Part shown: one piece after another, positions 5,689 through 8,284 of the stretch | Position numbering within the stretch: the stretch's first letter is position 1 | How the letters are laid out: every line of letters starts with the position of its first letter | Origin: an uncultured Lachnospiraceae bacterium | GTDB lineage: Bacteria; Bacillota; Clostridia; Lachnospirales; Lachnospiraceae | DNA length: 8,284 nt | Reading direction: 5' to 3' | Assembly: GCA_946566415.1 (NCBI GenBank) | Contig: CAMNWW010000085.1 | Coordinates: forward strand, 1-8,284 | Position numbers and translations under genes: made by a program | The notes under the pieces: model-generated | Database searches by the model: none | What the model was told of the DNA's origin: nothing | The model's input: only the letters and a program-made list of their open reading frames with translations

Positions 5689-5748
5689 CATTGCTTAGGT
5701 AATAGAATGATGATATAATTTGATATAGTGTGTTTTGAAAAAGCAATG
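5689..5748 (+). repeat. 8-bp inverted repeat flanking the DUF5717 promoter
   Basis: CATTGCTT (5689-5696) and AAGCAATG (5741-5748) are perfect inverted repeats 44 bp apart. The left arm covers the proposed -35 box and the right arm lies about 15-22 bases after the expected transcription start. The layout would suit a repressor binding both arms, but eight bases at this distance may also arise by chance. Confidence 0.35.
5691..5719 (+). promoter_or_regulatory. Extended -10 promoter for the DUF5717 gene
   Basis: TATAAT (5714-5719) is a perfect -10 box preceded by TG and one base (5711-5713), the extended -10 form. TTGCTT (5691-5696) serves as a weak -35 at three of six matches with a 17-bp spacer. 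Transcription should begin near 5726, about 43 nt before the TTG start codon. This is the clearest promoter in the window and suggests the gene is transcribed separately from the cupin. Confidence 0.7.
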
Positions 5749-5756
5749 GTTGAAGT

Positions 5757-5762
5757 AGGTGG
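5757..5762 (+). promoter_or_regulatory. Ribosome binding site supporting a TTG start
   Basis: AGGTGG lies six bases before TTG 5769. The first ATG in this frame, at 5811, has only AAAGG (5795-5799) 11 bases ahead. The basic N-terminal stretch KNKIKKFSKGDF between the two starts resembles the beginning of DUF5717 proteins as I recall them, which favours TTG. Confidence 0.7.
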
Positions 5763-5768
5763 CGCGGC

Positions 5769-8284
5769 TTGAAGAATAAAATAAAAAAGTTTTCTAAAGG
5801 CGATTTTCGCATGGCTCGACCGGATATTGTATTTCCCCAGACTCATCTGATCTTGTCTATCGGCGAAGGGGAAGTCTACCGGGGAAGCTTCATAGTGAAG
5901 AACAGAAAAGAAGGAGATATCAGAGGGCTTGTATATCCTTCTTCTTTTCGTATTCATTTAAACGAACAGGGATTTGAGGGGAATGAAAACGAAATCCAGT
6001 TTACCTATGACGGCAGAGGACTTAGGCCCGGACATGTAGAGCAGGGCAATTTTTCGGTTGTCTGCAATGGAGGCGAGTTTCGTATTGCGTTTACTGCGTT
6101 GATCGAGCGCCCCTATGTCATGACGACTTACGGAAGAGTACAGAATGCAAGGGATTTTAAAAAATTGGCTCTGCAGGATTTTACAGAGGCGCAGCGCCTA
6201 TTCCGGTCGCGGGATTTTTATGAGGTGATCAAATACGAAGAACCCAGGATACGTTCTCTTTACGACAATATGCGCAAATGGTCGTTGGGAGAGCAGGCTA
6301 TGGAAGAGTTTTTGGTAGGCATCAAGCAGAAGGAATGTATTTTCCTTACTATGGGTAAGACACAGAGGACTTTCCGTAACTTAAAAGAAGCCACTCGGGA
6401 GATCATCCATTTTACGAAAAATACATGGGGATATATGCCGGTGAAAGTCCATGTAGACGGCGTTTTTATCCAGATTGCAAGAGATAGCTTTTCAACAGAT
6501 GATTTTGTCGGGAATTTGTTTGATTTTAGTTATATTATCCACCCTGAAAAGACACATGCCGGAAATAATTATGGGAGAATTCGGTTTGAAAGTCCATATG
6601 AGACGCTTTCTTATGAGATCATGGTGGCGGTCCATAAAGACCATGAGGAAAACCGCAGGGAAGCGGATACCATTCTGGCGTCTGCTATGAGAGGATTTTT
6701 GAAGGCTATGTCAGGCCAGGTGCCGGTAGAAAAGTGGGCGGATGAGACTAGACGCAGCTTATCGGCGCTTGATATTTACACGGGAGAGGGAGATGTGTAC
6801 CCTCTATTTGACGCCCATATGCATCTGCTGTGTGGGGATGAGAGCGGGGCCAGCGATATACTGGACAATTACAATTACAATAAGTTTTCAATAGGAAAAG
6901 ATCCGATTGTCTCTGCATATTATCTGTATCTGACCGCGCGTGTGCGTAAGACGGGGAGCCATGTAAACCGGGTGGTGGAGGAGCTGAACAAGGCGTATAT
7001 GAAGCGTCCCAGATCTTGGCAGCTTGTCTGTATGCTGGTCGATATTGACCCGGAGTACAAGAACCACAGTAAGCGCCTGCACGTGCTGGAGCGTCATTAT
7101 TATAATGGTTCCAACCAGATCATTTTATATTGGCAGGCGTTTAAGTGTTTCCGCGATTATCCGACCTGCCTGAAAAAGCTGACCTCTTTTGAAATACAGA
7201 TTATGAATTTTGCGGTCAAGTACAGGCTGGTTACCAAAGAACTCGCGCTCTATATTGCAAACCTTGCAACGCAGCAAAGGATCTACGACAGGCATTTGGA
7301 CGATGTACTGCGCAGGCTGTACGAGATGTACCCGGATACGATGATATTGACGGCGATCTGCGCTCATCTGATCCGTGGAAACCGTACTTCTGAGGACTGT
7401 TTTCCGTATTATGAGAAAGCGGTAGAGACAGACCTGAAGATCGCGCAGCTTTATGAATATTACATGATGACTATCGACGACCATTATCTGAAAAAGGAAT
7501 TTCCAAAGTCGGTGTATCTCTATTTTATGCATGGAAATACTTTGAATTATAAGAAAGCGGCGGTCCTTTATGCGAATATGATTTCCTACCAGGATGAGGC
7601 GGGGGAACTCTATGCATCCTACCGGGAGCAGATGGAACGGTTCGCATGGGAACAACTGGAGCAAAGAAGGATAAGCGAGGCGCTCAGAATTATTTATAAG
7701 CGCTGCTGCAATGCGCGGGATATGACGCCGGAGAGGATCCGGGCGATGTACGATATCTGCCATGCCTATGAGATCAAGACGACAATGCCTAATATGTCGT
7801 ATATTCTGGTGCTTGAAGCAGACGGCTCTATCTCGCAGAGGGTTCCGTATAATCCGGCGGGCACGATCGTGTATCTTTATGGAAAGGATGCGAGGATTGT
7901 GTGGGAAGCAAAGGATGGACGCCATTACGCGGACTCGATACCATATGATACAATGCGCCTGTTCTATGAGAGCCGGTATATTGAAATGTGCCGGAAATAT
8001 CAGGAAGAAAACGAGGAAGAAGAACGCAAGCGTGAGAAAGAGGAGCTGAACTGGAAGAGTATCCGTGAATACGGACTGGACGCGTTCGATGAAAAGGATG
8101 TATTTAGGCTGTGCAGTATGCGTATTCGGGAGGAAGGTTATGAGGAGGACGATTTTCTCAGTTTTGTGTGTTTTGAATTGTTCCAGAAGGGACAGTATGA
8201 TAAAGTGACTTTAACATATCTTTCTGAATACTATTGCGGTGCGACGGCCAACATGAAACAGCTCTGGCATGTGGCGCAGGATTA
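5769..8284 (+). CDS. DUF5717-family protein, N-terminal 838 codons
   Basis: The frame is open from TTG 5769 to the window edge with no stop, so the gene is truncated on the right; family members are about 1,200 residues as I recall. Residues 1-13 are basic. Residues about 16-118 and 220-290 look like beta-sandwich units, with alternating hydrophobic residues and phrases such as YRGSFIVKN and YEIMVAVHK. Between them lies a helical part containing GRVQNARDFKKLALQDF, which is what reminds me of DUF5717. From about 295 onward the chain is mostly helical and rich in Tyr, Leu and Lys, like a TPR-type solenoid, broken by a short beta segment (about 676-725) and a highly charged coil (745-760). There is no signal peptide or membrane helix, so it is probably cytoplasmic. 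The function of the family is unknown to me. A scaffold or binding role is inference from shape only. Confidence 0.82.
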   Translation, partial: MKNKIKKFSKGDFRMARPDIVFPQTHLILSIGEGEVYRGSFIVKNRKEGDIRGLVYPSSFRIHLNEQGFEGNENEIQFTYDGRGLRPGHVEQGNFSVVCNGGEFRIAFTALIERPYVMTTYGRVQNARDFKKLALQDFTEAQRLFRSRDFYEVIKYEEPRIRSLYDNMRKWSLGEQAMEEFLVGIKQKECIFLTMGKTQRTFRNLKEATREIIHFTKNTWGYMPVKVHVDGVFIQIARDSFSTDDFVGNLFDFSYIIHPEKTHAGNNYGRIRFESPYETLSYEIMVAVHKDHEENRREADTILASAMRGFLKAMSGQVPVEKWADETRRSLSALDIYTGEGDVYPLFDAHMHLLCGDESGASDILDNYNYNKFSIGKDPIVSAYYLYLTARVRKTGSHVNRVVEELNKAYMKRPRSWQLVCMLVDIDPEYKNHSKRLHVLERHYYNGSNQIILYWQAFKCFRDYPTCLKKLTSFEIQIMNFAVKYRLVTKELALYIANLATQQRIYDRHLDDVLRRLYEMYPDTMILTAICAHLIRGNRTSEDCFPYYEKAVETDLKIAQLYEYYMMTIDDHYLKKEFPKSVYLYFMHGNTLNYKKAAVLYANMISYQDEAGELYASYREQMERFAWEQLEQRRISEALRIIYKRCCNARDMTPERIRAMYDICHAYEIKTTMPNMSYILVLEADGSISQRVPYNPAGTIVYLYGKDARIVWEAKDGRHYADSIPYDTMRLFYESRYIEMCRKYQEENEEEERKREKEELNWKSIREYGLDAFDEKDVFRLCSMRIREEGYEEDDFLSFVCFELFQKGQYDKVTLTYLSEYYCGATANMKQLWHVAQD

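Noticed and set aside
5811..5813. ATG as the start of the DUF5717 gene
   Set aside because: It has a weaker and more distant ribosome binding site than TTG 5769, and it would remove the basic N-terminus that resembles family members.
7125..7925. Minus-strand open frame of 266 codons
   Set aside because: It lies wholly antisense to the DUF5717 coding frame, its protein looks low-information and rich in Arg, His and Ile, and there is no ribosome binding site or domain to support it.

Overview
The window most likely comes from a Gram-positive Clostridia genome, probably Lachnospiraceae. The grounds are strong AGGAGG-type ribosome binding sites, a balanced base composition, a Bce-type two-component system paired with its own ABC transporter, and a large DUF5717-family protein that I know mainly from that family. 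The placement rests on protein resemblance from memory, not on a search. All genes lie on the + strand.

Layout. (1) 1-537 is the 3' end of carB, the large subunit of carbamoyl-phosphate synthase, with its C-terminal allosteric MGS-like domain. (2) 557-5172 is a complete peptide-antibiotic sensing and resistance module of four genes: an OmpR-type response regulator, an intramembrane-sensing histidine kinase, and the ATPase and permease of a BceAB-type transporter. The regulator begins 19 nt after carB. The 122-nt gap between the kinase and ATPase genes carries a terminator-like hairpin, a palindrome and spaced TGTAAG repeats (a likely regulator operator), and a promoter for the transporter pair. 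(3) 5173-5335 is a compact intergenic element: a 34-bp sequence present twice at a 67-bp period, each copy holding a perfect 6-bp hairpin. A third hairpin with tandem G-A mismatches lies between them, and a 9-bp inverted repeat encloses the set and ends on the next gene's Shine-Dalgarno sequence. (4) 5336-5680 is a small single-domain cupin. (5) 5769-8284 is the first 838 codons of a DUF5717-type protein that starts at TTG and runs off the window. It has an extended -10 promoter inside an 8-bp inverted repeat.

How it works together. In Bce systems the transporter itself detects the antibiotic (for example bacitracin or a lantibiotic), signals through the kinase, and the regulator then activates transcription of the transporter. 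The gene order, the kinase with almost no extracellular loop, the large extracellular domain of the permease, and the operator-like sites ahead of the ATPase gene all fit this loop. The cupin and the DUF5717 gene appear to be separate transcription units. I saw no tRNA, rRNA, insertion sequence or CRISPR array. The features most worth following are the structured element ahead of the cupin and the composite terminator, operator and promoter ahead of the transporter.
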